Below are positions 45,384-52,820 of a stretch of DNA of 64,000 nucleotides, in pieces. Below the pieces are notes generated by a model. The model was not told the origin of the DNA, ran no database searches, and saw nothing but the letters and a program-made list of their open reading frames with translations. The translations under genes and the position numbers were made by a program. Each line of letters starts with the position of its first letter. The stretch's first letter is position 1. The stretch spans positions 2,914,001 to 2,978,000 of the forward strand of contig NZ_CP072844.1 in NCBI RefSeq assembly GCF_017948405.1, given 5' to 3'. This DNA is from Psychrosphaera aestuarii. GTDB taxonomy: Bacteria; Pseudomonadota; Gammaproteobacteria; Enterobacterales; Alteromonadaceae.

Positions 45384-45480
45384 ACCTAACAAGTGGTTCA
45401 AGAAGGTCTCGTAATAGCTTGCTCGAGCCTTCGGCAAACATTTTAGCAAGCTAAACTCGCCTCTTAACCAGGCGTTATAT
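45384..45480 (+). repeat. attC 2
   Basis: From ACCTAAC to GTTATAT, 97 bases, with the arms AGCTTGCT and AGCAAGCT in the centre. Founder of the family shared with the sites at 46728, 47536, 50013 and 50462. Confidence 0.92.
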
Positions 45481-45504
45481 GTCTATTCGAAAATGGAGTT
45501 TGAT

Positions 45505-45801
45505 ATGAAACTAAACAAGTTAGTTTGGAAACGTTTTATCTTAATTGCTTTGTTTTTTCACCTCCCAATTGCAGCCATTTTAGTGGGAATAACTGGGGCG
45601 ATGTTACCAGCTTTGTTTTGGATAAATATTCCTGTGTTGTGGACTGGAATTGCAAGTGCAATGGGAGAAAGTCATTTTCTAATTCGAGAGTTTGGAGCTT
45701 TACCACAGTCGGTATTGGCCTATGTTGTAATCTCGGGGTTTTGGCTAATAGTATCTTTTGCGATTTCAATTGTAAGTGTACGATTGTCTGAAAAGCTTTA
45801 G
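45505..45801 (+). CDS. Cassette 3: small membrane protein (copy A of a duplicated cassette)
   Basis: The 98-residue protein begins MKLNKLVWKRFILIALFFH and has three predicted transmembrane helices (about residues 10-28, 34-54 and 72-92). The ATG at 45505 is preceded by GGAG at six bases; an upstream ATG at 45493 overlaps that site. Nearly the same gene, with flanking attC sites of the same two families, recurs at 46848. Function unknown. Confidence 0.7.
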   Translation: MKLNKLVWKRFILIALFFHLPIAAILVGITGAMLPALFWINIPVLWTGIASAMGESHFLIREFGALPQSVLAYVVISGFWLIVSFAISIVSVRLSEKL

Positions 45802-45803
45802 AC

Positions 45804-45921
45804 ATATAACAAGCGCCTGAATTCGCTCGTAAACTCGCTCGGACAATTAACAATGGGTTATTGTCGCTGCGCTCAATAGTTTTAACCCATTGTTAAATCG
45901 CCGTTTAGGCGGGCGTTAAGC
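45804..45921 (+). repeat. attC 3
   Basis: From ATATAAC to GTTAAGC, 118 bases. Almost identical to the site at 47146, with the CAATGGGTTA/TAACCCATTG stem. Confidence 0.9.
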
Positions 45922-46225
45922 GCCCTACTGTTCTTCTGAGCAATGTGTGTAATTGAAGTTGTTCGTTCAAACTGGACGTGGGGACAGTTATATCGAGTGT
46001 ATTTTTAGTGTACGCTTGAGCGATACGCAACACATGCGAAGCTAGCTTCAACTTGTTGCTTTGATGCACAAGCATCAATGTAAAATTTTTATCCATATGA
46101 CAGATTTTGTGTCCGTATGTTTGTGTTTGTACTGCAACGTCTTTTTTACAATCGTTGCATCAGTGACCATGTTAGTGACAGTGTACGAAACGAACATCAC
46201 CACCGAGTAACAGGTGAGTAAAAGC
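45922..46225. other. Cassette 4: body with no convincing gene
   Basis: The roughly 300-base body between two attC sites has no open frame on the plus strand longer than 37 codons. A minus-strand frame of 63 codons runs through the preceding attC and lacks a ribosome-binding site. The cassette may carry a regulatory RNA, a promoter or a decayed gene. Confidence 0.6.
46097..46210 (+). CDS. Cassette 4: possible 37-residue hydrophobic peptide
   Basis: The frame begins MTDFVSVCLCLYCNVFF and ends at a TAA 15 bases before the attC R'' box, the usual position for a cassette gene. The centre could form one membrane helix, like small type I toxins. No ribosome-binding site is seen, so this may be chance. 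Confidence 0.22.
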   Translation: MTDFVSVCLCLYCNVFFTIVASVTMLVTVYETNITTE

Positions 46226-46326
46226 GCTTAACAAGCCTCTGAACCCAGACTCGCCAAAGCTGTCATGCTATTTGCTGGGCAAATCGCTCGCCAGCAATTA
46301 GCTCACTGGTTAACGGGGCGTTAGGG
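46226..46326 (+). repeat. attC 4
   Basis: From a perfect GCTTAAC box to GTTAGGG, 101 bases; centre pairs AGCTGTCATGCTATTTGCTG-side bases with CAGCAATTAGCT. Not a member of the recurrent families. Confidence 0.85.
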
Positions 46327-46331
46327 TTACC

Positions 46332-46727
46332 ATGAGGCATACTTTATTTTTAGTGTTAATGTTATCTTTTTATTGTCATTCAGAAAGCCTTAATCCACTA
46401 ATAGGACATTGGAAAACTGATCATGAGCGTACATTAGCGAGTACTAAAAAAAATACAAAAGCGTATCAATGTTTCCAACAAAAATTATGTGGCACTACAG
46501 ACTTAATCTTTTCAGAAAACGAGCTGATTTCTATTTCATATTCCCAAGATGGCGAAGAAATTATGAGGTATTCAGAGCCATATAAAATAACTTCATTTAA
46601 GGGTAATGAAATCACAATCTATTATCCTAAAAAAGACAAAAATTTTTCCTATCAAATAAAATCTAATGTGTTTTATTATTCATCGGAAGAACATGGTTTT
46701 ACAGAGTATTTTTTGCTAAAAAAGTAA
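46332..46727 (+). CDS. Cassette 5: small exported protein, unknown
   Basis: The 131-residue protein has a short signal peptide (MRHTLFLVLMLSFYCHSES) and a mature domain rich in beta-strand-forming residues, starting LIGHWKTDHERT, which recalls lipocalin-like 'GxW' openings. Two cysteines (YQCFQQKLCG) may pair. The family is not recognised. The frame stops just before the attC. Confidence 0.65.
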   Translation: MRHTLFLVLMLSFYCHSESLNPLIGHWKTDHERTLASTKKNTKAYQCFQQKLCGTTDLIFSENELISISYSQDGEEIMRYSEPYKITSFKGNEITIYYPKKDKNFSYQIKSNVFYYSSEEHGFTEYFLLKK

Positions 46728-46823
46728 CCCTAACAAGTGGTTCAAGAAGGTCTCGTAATAGCTTGCTCGAGCCTTCGGCAACATTTTAGCAAGCTAAACT
46801 CGCCTCTTAACCAGGCGTTATAT
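46728..46823 (+). repeat. attC 5
   Basis: From CCCTAAC to GTTATAT, 96 bases. One base shorter than the site at 45384 and otherwise nearly identical. Confidence 0.92.
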
Positions 46824-46847
46824 GTCTATTCGAAAATGGAGTTTGAT

Positions 46848-47162
46848 ATGAAACTAAACAAGTTAGTTTGGAAACGTTTTATCTTAATTGCTTTGCTTTT
46901 TCACCTCCCAATTGCAGCCGTTTTATTGGGAATAACTGGGGCGATGTTACCAGCTTTGTTTTGGATAAATATTCCTGTGTTGTGGACTGGAATTGCAAGT
47001 GCACTGGGAGAAAGTCATTTTCTAATTCAAGAGTTTGGAGCTTTACCGCAGTCGGTATTGGCCTATGTCGTAATCTCGGGGTTTTGGCTAATAGTATCTT
47101 TTGCGATGTCAATTGTAAGTGTACGATTGTCTGAAAGCTTTAGACATATAACAAGCGCCTGA
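46848..47162 (+). CDS. Cassette 6: small membrane protein (copy B, frameshifted C terminus)
   Basis: This 104-residue protein differs from the cassette 3 product by six substitutions in the first 96 residues and then by a one-base deletion in the GAAAAGC run near the end. That shift replaces the last two residues with SFRHITSA read into the attC. Three membrane helices are kept. The same GGAG and start are used. Two surviving near-copies suggest either recent duplication or repeated capture. Confidence 0.7.
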   Translation: MKLNKLVWKRFILIALLFHLPIAAVLLGITGAMLPALFWINIPVLWTGIASALGESHFLIQEFGALPQSVLAYVVISGFWLIVSFAMSIVSVRLSESFRHITSA

Positions 47163-47263
47163 ATTCGCTCGTAAACTCGCTCGGACAATTAACAATGGGT
47201 TATTGTCGCTGCGCTCAATAGTTTTAACCCATTGTTAAATCGCCGTTTAGGCGGGCGTTAGTT
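47146..47263 (+). repeat. attC 6
   Basis: From ATATAAC to GTTAGTT, 118 bases. Near-identical to the site at 45804. The end of the cassette 6 gene lies inside its left arm. Confidence 0.9.
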
Positions 47264-47295
47264 GTACTGGAATAATCTCATCACATGGAGTGCTT

Positions 47296-47541
47296 ATGAA
47301 AAATTTATCTGAAATTTGGTTTTGGTTTACTTTATTATTTTGTCCTATCGGCATTCTTGTCGGTATTTTTCAACTGGCCAGCCTTTCAGGATTTTGGCTA
47401 TATTCTGATACCGCTATATCAATGCACGAGTTACTTAAATCTGGCCAGTTAGTCATGATACTTGTAGGCTTTACTTGCGCTTGTGTTTTTGCTGACACCC
47501 TTAAAAAAGCTAAAATTCGCTTTCGAAGAAAGTACAACTAA
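47296..47541 (+). CDS. Cassette 7: two-helix membrane protein, unknown
   Basis: The 81-residue protein begins MKNLSEIWFWFTLLFCP and has two membrane helices (about residues 6-28 and 47-65) separated by a short polar loop, with a very basic C terminus (KKAKIRFRRKYN). The ATG at 47296 has GGAG at five bases; an upstream GTG overlaps it. Its stop codon lies in the attC R'' box. Confidence 0.7.
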   Translation: MKNLSEIWFWFTLLFCPIGILVGIFQLASLSGFWLYSDTAISMHELLKSGQLVMILVGFTCACVFADTLKKAKIRFRRKYN

Positions 47542-47632
47542 CAAGTGGTTAAAGAAGGTCTCGTAATAGCTTGCTCGAGCCTTCGGCAAACATTTTAGCA
47601 AGCTAAACTCGCCTCTTAACCAGGCGTTAGGG
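47536..47632 (+). repeat. attC 7
   Basis: From AACTAAC to GTTAGGG, 97 bases; same family as the site at 45384. Confidence 0.92.
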
Positions 47633-47636
47633 GCCT

Positions 47637-48113
47637 ATGAAGATTGTCGTCGCATTTATGTCCGCAATACTTTTACCAGCATTATTAATTACTGCTTGGT
47701 ACTTGTATGGCCAATTTGTTACTTTCGAACATGATGACCCCTATATCTGGGTTCGTACGCGAGGCTTTCTAGCTATCTGTATTGCAGTTTCAGCTGGCTT
47801 TGTTGTGTTTCTAGGTCTTCCTGCTTACTTTCTGTTACGTAAGTTTAATTCGGTAAATTGGTGGGCAACTTTAATTTCAGGCTTTGTTTTAGGAGCTATA
47901 CCAATGGCAATTTTTACATGGCCGTTAAGATATCCTGAAATGAAAACATCAGCGTCGGTAAATGGTGTAAAAACTATGATTGATGGTGTGCCCACTTTAG
48001 ATGGTTGGTTACAGTTTTTACAAGGTGTATCATTTTTAGGTGTTTGTGGCATGGCAGGAGCTTTGGCTTTCTGGCTAGTAGCCCCTAACAAGCCACTCAA
48101 GCAGGACAAATAA
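47637..48113 (+). CDS. Cassette 8: four-helix membrane protein, unknown
   Basis: The 158-residue protein has four predicted membrane helices (about residues 5-24, 42-66, 74-97 and 128-150) and a soluble loop between the last two. The last nine residues (PNKPLKQDK) are encoded by the left arm of the attC. The attC-derived AGGGG directly before the ATG can act as its ribosome-binding site. Family not recognised. Confidence 0.7.
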   Translation: MKIVVAFMSAILLPALLITAWYLYGQFVTFEHDDPYIWVRTRGFLAICIAVSAGFVVFLGLPAYFLLRKFNSVNWWATLISGFVLGAIPMAIFTWPLRYPEMKTSASVNGVKTMIDGVPTLDGWLQFLQGVSFLGVCGMAGALAFWLVAPNKPLKQDK

Positions 48114-48182
48114 CAGTTGGTTTTTGCTCCTTCGTCGCTTATTTTAACCAACTATTATTTACCTCTTAGCGGAGCGTTAGGT
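48083..48182 (+). repeat. attC 8
   Basis: From CCCTAAC to GTTAGGT, 100 bases, with the AGTTGGTT/AACCAACT stem. The 3' end of the cassette 8 gene lies within it. Confidence 0.85.
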
Positions 48183-48192
48183 GTACAAGTAC

Positions 48193-48612
48193 ATGCAGCC
48201 CAGATTGATTCTCGAGTTTTTACATAGTGACCCTTCTAAAATATGGGTAAATGCATGCAATAATTCCTTCGCAGGAGAAACTGAGCAATATATAAATGAT
48301 CAGATGTTGGAAGTACTTTCTGAACAATTAACAAATTTTCCTAAATCCGTCTCAGATGAAGTAACCTTAAAAGCTGGTGACGCTTGCTCAACTCATGGCT
48401 ATTGCGAGCTTAAATTCCATTGCTTCGATTCGACTGGCCATACGGCTGTCTTAATCTCGGTAGCCGATGACAATGAAAATGTTGCAAAATTTACAGTTCA
48501 GTTTGAGGCGTCATCATTGGATGGTTTTGTATCTTCTATCAAACTTGCTTTAAAGTCAGGATCGGGTGTATCAGAATTAATTGGTATAAAGCCGTATACA
48601 CAAAATGTGTAA
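48193..48612 (+). CDS. Cassette 9: soluble protein, unknown
   Basis: The protein of 139 residues begins MQPRLILEFLHSDPSKIW and alternates strands and helices without a signal peptide or membrane helix; five cysteines are scattered. A GTG at 48181 inside the attC R' box could add four residues. Size and fold pattern would suit an immunity or antitoxin-like protein but nothing specific is recognised. Confidence 0.6.
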   Translation: MQPRLILEFLHSDPSKIWVNACNNSFAGETEQYINDQMLEVLSEQLTNFPKSVSDEVTLKAGDACSTHGYCELKFHCFDSTGHTAVLISVADDNENVAKFTVQFEASSLDGFVSSIKLALKSGSGVSELIGIKPYTQNV

Positions 48613-48616
48613 GTAC

Positions 48617-48727
48617 ACCTAACAAGCGCATTAAGTCAGACGGTTCAATTTGTCCGATTTTTTGCAAATATAAACGACGCAAAAAAGCGTCCAATTAATT
48701 GACCCGCTTCTTATGCGGGCGTTAGGC
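48617..48727 (+). repeat. attC 9
   Basis: From ACCTAAC to GTTAGGC, 111 bases. Outer arms AACAAGCGCAT and ATGCGGGCGTT pair. A distinct sequence type. Confidence 0.85.
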
Positions 48728-48749
48728 ATACCAACAAGGAAGTCATAAA

Positions 48750-49181
48750 TTGAAATATTTAATCTTAATATCAACTTTATTTTTAGGTGCATGTAGCTCA
48801 ACCCCTAATGTCAATATAGCTGACACTATGAACTTAATAGCTTTAACCGAAGAAAATGCTCCTGATGGAGTAAAAGGTATTTTTAAGTTTCAGGTCAAAG
48901 CATCAGGAATTCGAAGAGGAGAAGTCTTTTTGAATACGGAGCTAGACTACCGAGACAGAAGAGCTGTAACTATTGCTATATCACCAAAAATTGTCTCGCA
49001 ATTAACCGATAAATACGGCTCATCACCTGGTACTTATTTCATTGATAAGACAGTAGAGGTTACAGGTGAGGCTAAACGAGTAAAAATATATTTCATTTAC
49101 AAAGGGTTAAAGACTAGTAAATATTACTTTCAAACACATATTAATGTATCTTCAATCGAGCAAATCAAGGTTTTGGGCTAA
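48750..49181 (+). CDS. Cassette 10: lipoprotein, unknown
   Basis: The 143-residue protein has a lipoprotein signal (MKYLILISTLFLGACSS, lipobox LGAC) and a mature domain of mainly beta-strands. The start is a TTG with AAGGAAG nine bases upstream; no ATG is available before the signal peptide. Likely anchored in the outer membrane. Family not recognised. Confidence 0.7.
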   Translation: MKYLILISTLFLGACSSTPNVNIADTMNLIALTEENAPDGVKGIFKFQVKASGIRRGEVFLNTELDYRDRRAVTIAISPKIVSQLTDKYGSSPGTYFIDKTVEVTGEAKRVKIYFIYKGLKTSKYYFQTHINVSSIEQIKVLG

Positions 49182-49185
49182 GTAT

Positions 49186-49301
49186 GCCTAACAAGAGCCT
49201 TAAGGCTCGCAAGCTCGCTCGGACAATTAACAATGGGTTATTGTCGCTGCGCTCAATAAGTTAAACCCATTATTAATTCGCCGCTTAGGCAGGCGTTAGG
49301 C
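49186..49301 (+). repeat. attC 10
   Basis: From a perfect GCCTAAC to GTTAGGC, 116 bases; a diverged member of the 44779 family (same central stem, different left arm). Confidence 0.9.
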
Positions 49302-49356
49302 TTATTGTCTCGCGGCGGCATTTTACAAAAAAAATTACTTAAGGAATAATTAGTAC

Positions 49357-50004
49357 ATGGAAAAGTTCAAAGTACCTCTTATTATTTTGCTATCAATTAT
49401 ATCGATAGCATTGTTCTATCAACATCAAAAAATTGTAGATGAAAATTCACTTTTAAAAATAAAATTATCTGAACGACTAGTTGTTTTAAAAGATACTTCT
49501 AAATCAATTATTGCCATTGATGACAATTGTTCCGAAAAATATCAAAATAACCCTATAAACAGCAGTAAAGTTACTAATGAAATAATCGAAAATGCCTCTA
49601 TTAACAACAGTGAAGTTACTACTGAAATAATCGAAAGTGACTCTGTTGTAGTTAATGAAGAAGGAAGTACTGAATTTGAAACAACCCAAGAAAATCGAAA
49701 TATCAAAACGGTTCCTTTTGAAGATCAAGAAATAGATTATGAATGGGCAACAACAATTGAAACAGCGGTTAGTGATGTTTTTATAACGAGTGAAATATTA
49801 GAGAATTTCACATTAGAAAATGTGGAGTGTCGTTCGTCTACATGTGAAGTTAGAATGCCTAAGGGGCAGGAAGATACATTTCACCAATCAGTACTAGTTC
49901 TTTTGGCTCTTGAAGAGGTAGGCATTAAGCATCACTCTTTAAAGATGAGTTCAGATACTGAAGAAGGTACTGTTGTGTTTTACTTTAGTAAACATGAATC
50001 GTAG
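49357..50004 (+). CDS. Cassette 11: membrane-anchored protein with internal repeat, unknown
   Basis: The 215-residue protein has an N-terminal membrane helix (residues about 5-22), a linker with a tandem repeat of about 16 residues (VTNEIIENASINNSE then VTTEIIESDS), and a C-terminal domain from about residue 125 beginning DYEWATTIETAVSDVF and containing the pair ECRSSTCEVRM, probably a disulfide. A periplasmic location is inferred. Ribosome-binding site AAGGA is present. Confidence 0.7.
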   Translation: MEKFKVPLIILLSIISIALFYQHQKIVDENSLLKIKLSERLVVLKDTSKSIIAIDDNCSEKYQNNPINSSKVTNEIIENASINNSEVTTEIIESDSVVVNEEGSTEFETTQENRNIKTVPFEDQEIDYEWATTIETAVSDVFITSEILENFTLENVECRSSTCEVRMPKGQEDTFHQSVLVLLALEEVGIKHHSLKMSSDTEEGTVVFYFSKHES

Positions 50005-50012
50005 TAAAATAA

Positions 50013-50109
50013 GCCTAACAAGTGGTTTAAGAAGGTCTCGTAATAGCTTGCTCGAGCCTTCGGCAAACATTTTAGCAAGCTAAACTCGCCTCTTAACCAG
50101 GCGTTATAT
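50013..50109 (+). repeat. attC 11
   Basis: From GCCTAAC to GTTATAT, 97 bases; same family as the site at 45384. Confidence 0.92.
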
Positions 50110-50123
50110 TTCAGGGATGAATC

Positions 50124-50393
50124 ATGTTTATATTAAAAATTTTGTTATTAATGGCCGCACTCCAGCTCCACACTCAAACAGATGAGCCTGTTAAGCCGAC
50201 ATTGCTGTACCTTATTCCTATTGTGATCCTTTCTTTATTTTCAGGCGCTAATATATTCCATTTATTATTCGTCAGTATTATTCTTGGCTGTGTTCTGCTC
50301 TGTTATTTTCTATTCCTTTCTAGGTGGAAAGATGGGTTACCGTATTATGGAATAATGATCGGTGGACTGGTTATAATACTCATAGGTTTTTAA
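50124..50393 (+). CDS. Cassette 12: small membrane protein, unknown
   Basis: The 89-residue protein has three hydrophobic helices (about residues 4-16, 27-62 as one or two, and 74-89) and a short soluble loop QTDEPVKP. AGGGA precedes the ATG. Family not recognised. Confidence 0.65.
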   Translation: MFILKILLLMAALQLHTQTDEPVKPTLLYLIPIVILSLFSGANIFHLLFVSIILGCVLLCYFLFLSRWKDGLPYYGIMIGGLVIILIGF

Positions 50394-50461
50394 TAAAAGT
50401 TACGTATCACTTTGAAACTATTCAACAAATACAAACAGTAACTTACATTGTGCAAAAAGAA

Positions 50462-50559
50462 ATATAACAAGTGGTTCAAGAGGGCCTCGTAAAAGCTTGC
50501 TCGAGCCTTCGGCAAATAGTCTAGCAAGCTTAAACTCGCCTCTTAACCAGGCGTTATAT
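50462..50559 (+). repeat. attC 12
   Basis: From ATATAAC to GTTATAT, 98 bases; a diverged member of the 45384 family. Confidence 0.9.
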
Positions 50560-50572
50560 TGCAGGTTAAATT

Positions 50573-50938
50573 TTGAACACTCTGTTTATTGCTCTTTTCA
50601 TATCGTATGTCATTGTCTATGTGGTAATTTTTTATTGGAAAAATCATCCAGACATAAAGAAAATAGCAAGTCGAGAAAAACAATCTAAATTGAAATTAGG
50701 TGTTGTGGTTATACTTGTAACTGTCTTTTTTGCTTTAGTTTTTGTCCGACCGCACAGTTTATGGCTATTCATATTCTTAGTTATTCCAATACTCTTTGTA
50801 CTTTTTTTAACGAAATTGATTAAAAATCCATACCCTAAAAATTTTAAGTTGTTGTTAGGTGGAGGTGCTGCTATGAATGGACTATGTTGGTTAGCAATTG
50901 GTTACGAAATGTCTCAAATAGTAAACTATGCAATATAA
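50573..50938 (+). CDS. Cassette 13: membrane protein, unknown
   Basis: The 121-residue protein starts at a TTG (MNTLFIALFISYVIVYVV) and has three or four helices (about residues 2-20, 43-58, 63-80 and 97-112). A basic loop KIASREKQSKLK lies after the first. The stop is in the attC R'' box. Family not recognised. Confidence 0.65.
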   Translation: MNTLFIALFISYVIVYVVIFYWKNHPDIKKIASREKQSKLKLGVVVILVTVFFALVFVRPHSLWLFIFLVIPILFVLFLTKLIKNPYPKNFKLLLGGGAAMNGLCWLAIGYEMSQIVNYAI

Positions 50939-51033
50939 CAAGCGCCTAAACCACGATAACTTTCTGTTGTCATGGTTTTCGCAAACAACGCAAAAAGCCA
51001 TGCCAACCGTTACGTGTTAGGCGGGCGTTATGT
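50933..51033 (+). repeat. attC 13
   Basis: From ATATAAC to GTTATGT, 101 bases, with CATGG and CCATG centre arms. Same family as the site at 53824. Confidence 0.9.
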
Positions 51034-51036
51034 TTG

Positions 51037-51324
51037 TCAGCTAATTCGGTGCTGTGCAATTTTATAAACTTCTCCTTTGTCTCTTTTGCCAACCGTTATC
51101 ACTTTGACGGTTACTTTCTCGTCTTGCACTTCATAAACCAGTCTGTAACCCGCTTGCCTCAACTTAATTTTATAAAGGTTATTTGCGCCGGTTAACTTTG
51201 CACTAGTTATATGAGGCCCATCGAGTACAGCCTTTAACTTCTTTTTAAATTGTTCTCTTACTGTCGAGCCTAACTTTTTCCATTCTTTAAAGGCAGATTT
51301 ATTAAACTCTAACTCATAGGTCAT
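51037..51324 (-). CDS. Cassette 14: RelE/ParE-family toxin
   Basis: The 95-residue protein matches RelE-type mRNA interferases: YELEFNKSAFKEWKKLG at the N terminus, LYKIKLRQAGYRLVYEV near residue 49 with the conserved arginines, and VITVGKRDKGEVYK near 75. It is read against the array direction, as toxin-antitoxin cassettes often are, and overlaps the antitoxin gene by 11 bases. It should cleave ribosome-bound mRNA when free. Confidence 0.9.
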   Translation of the reverse strand: MTYELEFNKSAFKEWKKLGSTVREQFKKKLKAVLDGPHITSAKLTGANNLYKIKLRQAGYRLVYEVQDEKVTVKVITVGKRDKGEVYKIAQHRIS

Positions 51325-51562
51325 TGAGACCTACCTTAATAGACTCTTCACCTCGTCTCTGCTCGACGATTCTTAGTAATTCTAAATCCTCTAAATGATC
51401 AATCATTTGTTCATAAGTTGCTGCTGGAATGCAATAGAACGCAGGCTCATTCCTATTTAAAACGGCAATTGCTTCACCGTCTGCACTTAACGCAACTTTC
51501 ATAGGATTGGCTTTTAATTCACTTATGCTCGCGGCCGTTTCAGTTAAAATTCTATTTGCCAT
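51314..51562 (-). CDS. Cassette 14: Phd/YefM-family antitoxin
   Basis: The 82-residue protein has the Phd/YefM N-terminal fold (ASISELKANPMKVALSADGEAIAVLNRNEPAFYCIPAATYEQM) that binds DNA as a dimer, and an acidic C-terminal tail (EQRRGEESIKVGLNDL) that neutralises the toxin. Start chosen at MANRIL, as in relatives. Being first and overlapping the toxin gene allows coupled translation. The operon carries its own promoter, so it does not depend on the array promoter. Confidence 0.9.
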   Translation of the reverse strand: MANRILTETAASISELKANPMKVALSADGEAIAVLNRNEPAFYCIPAATYEQMIDHLEDLELLRIVEQRRGEESIKVGLNDL

Positions 51563-51617
51563 ACTCTCACCAGTACTGTTTAAAGGTCTTTTAATAGGTC
51601 TGATTATAGTTCGACAA

Positions 51618-51720
51618 ACATAACAAGGCAATCAAGAAAGACAAAAAACTGTTGCCTCTTGCTCCTACGTCGCTAAAGTATAAGCAACAAATTTTTTTGC
51701 TTCTTATTGAAGCGTTATAT
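51618..51720 (+). repeat. attC 14
   Basis: From ACATAAC to GTTATAT, 103 bases, outer arms AACAAGGCAAT and TTATTGAAGCGTT. Follows the toxin-antitoxin cassette. Confidence 0.85.
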
Positions 51721-51754
51721 TTTAATCGATAATCATCATCACAAGGAGAATATG

Positions 51755-52069
51755 ATGAAAAAACTATTTGCCACCGCAGTTGTTGTCGGTACACTTCTTA
51801 CAACAGGTTGTGCTAGCACAAGTCCATGGGATGGTGTTCCCTATGCAGAGCGGCAGGCTTGGTCAGGTATTGGTGTATCCCCTTATGATGCCAAGCAACT
51901 TCGCAGCAACGGGTTCACCCCTAATGATATTGGTCAATGGGTTCAGTACGGAATTAATTCCCCTCAAGTTATAGTCAGTTGGCATAGAGCTGGCTTTACT
52001 CCAAAACAAACGTCTAAATGGCTTAAAAAAGGTATATCCTTAAAAGAAGCTATTGATTTAACTAGCTAA
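51755..52069 (+). CDS. Cassette 15: lipoprotein with short helical repeats
   Basis: The 104-residue lipoprotein (MKKLFATAVVVGTLLTTGC, lipobox TTGC) carries about three repeats of roughly 20 residues, each with a G-I/F-S/T-P core and a following W (SPYDAKQLRSNGFTPNDIGQW, then NSPQVIVSWHRAGFTPKQTSKW, then KGISLKEAIDL). AAGGAG is six bases before the ATG chosen. Function unknown. Confidence 0.72.
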   Translation: MKKLFATAVVVGTLLTTGCASTSPWDGVPYAERQAWSGIGVSPYDAKQLRSNGFTPNDIGQWVQYGINSPQVIVSWHRAGFTPKQTSKWLKKGISLKEAIDLTS

Positions 52070-52070
52070 A

Positions 52071-52164
52071 ATATAACAAGTTGCTCAAAAGGACTTTTAA
52101 AGTTTGGCTCGCGCTTCGCGCAGTGTAGCCAAAACTTTAAAAGCCCATTAGCAAAGCGTTAGTT
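52071..52164 (+). repeat. attC 15
   Basis: From ATATAAC to GTTAGTT, 94 bases; the AAAGTTTGGCT/AGCCAAAACTTT stem is evident. Confidence 0.85.
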
Positions 52165-52212
52165 TTTTTGTTCTGGTTTTGTTAGTTAACCATAAATTAA
52201 AGGAGAATCTTT

Positions 52213-52524
52213 ATGGGTTGGTTTAGTAAAAGTAAAGGCACGGATCCATTGTCCGTTTTCAATAAATACAGAAATAGGGCTAGAATCACTTCCTCTCACT
52301 ATATAGACCCCGATGGGTTTGAATACCCCAAATCATGTGTAGGTTGCCACGATTGTATTTTTAGAACCAAAGGAGGTTTGTTAGTGAATGGTTGTAAAAT
52401 TTACGACAAGCCAGATTCAGAAATGGCTGAAATTGTAAAGAATGTAATCTCTAGTAACTATTGCGAATACTTTTTAGATCGCTCATTTGATGATGCCGAT
52501 GAGGCCAGAAAAGAGCTTGGATAA
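52213..52524 (+). CDS. Cassette 16, gene 1: cysteine-rich soluble protein, unknown
   Basis: The 103-residue protein begins MGWFSKSKGTDPLSVF and has a CVGCHDC cluster near residue 43, with further cysteines at about 62 and 81, a pattern that could bind a metal or Fe-S cluster. AAAGGAG precedes the ATG. It is the first of three genes in the longest cassette. Family not recognised. Confidence 0.68.
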   Translation: MGWFSKSKGTDPLSVFNKYRNRARITSSHYIDPDGFEYPKSCVGCHDCIFRTKGGLLVNGCKIYDKPDSEMAEIVKNVISSNYCEYFLDRSFDDADEARKELG

Positions 52525-52535
52525 GGAAAAACACG

Positions 52536-52763
52536 ATGGCAATTTTTAAATTTGAAGCAAAAAAGATGAAGACTGGTGCGCATGTTAAAGTTGAGGTGTT
52601 TCTAGGGGGTAAGTCTAGAGGCTTTACATCCGAGCGAGCCGGCTCTCCACTGATGGTAGAAACTACACAATCAGGATCTTTTAGTTGGTACGCCAAAAGA
52701 ATGGGGAGTAAGGTCGACTCTGGAGAGTCATCAGGTGGAAACATATTGATCGCAGTTGACTAA
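52536..52763 (+). CDS. Cassette 16, gene 2: small beta-rich protein, unknown
   Basis: The 75-residue protein (MAIFKFEAKKMKTGAHVKVEV...) starts 11 bases after gene 1 with AAGGA upstream, so the two are an operon. The residues suggest a small all-beta fold. It ends just before a 15-base-pair palindrome. Family not recognised. Confidence 0.62.
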   Translation: MAIFKFEAKKMKTGAHVKVEVFLGGKSRGFTSERAGSPLMVETTQSGSFSWYAKRMGSKVDSGESSGGNILIAVD

Positions 52764-52770
52764 ATATACG

Positions 52771-52802
52771 TTTACGCCTAGATTATTTAATCTAGGCGTA
52801 AA
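52771..52802. terminator. Perfect 15-bp palindrome between cassette 16 genes 2 and 3
   Basis: TTTACGCCTAGATTA pairs with its exact complement across two central bases. It lies 7 bases after the stop of gene 2 and 18 bases before the start of gene 3. No GTTRRRY or RYYYAAC boxes are present, so it is not an attC, and no T run follows; a terminator or mRNA-stabilising hairpin is likely. Confidence 0.5.
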
Positions 52803-52820
52803 GCTCAGACGAGGTGGTTT

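Noticed and set aside
45525..45791. Second-frame ORFs of 88 codons inside cassettes 3 and 6
   Set aside because: They are conserved only because the cassette is duplicated; the overlapping frame has the ribosome-binding site and membrane-protein character.
45905..46096. 63-codon minus-strand frame in cassette 4
   Set aside because: It runs through the preceding attC, has no ribosome-binding site and resembles nothing.
52771..52802. Palindrome as an attC site
   Set aside because: It is a perfect, short stem with no R or L boxes and no unpaired bases, unlike attC.
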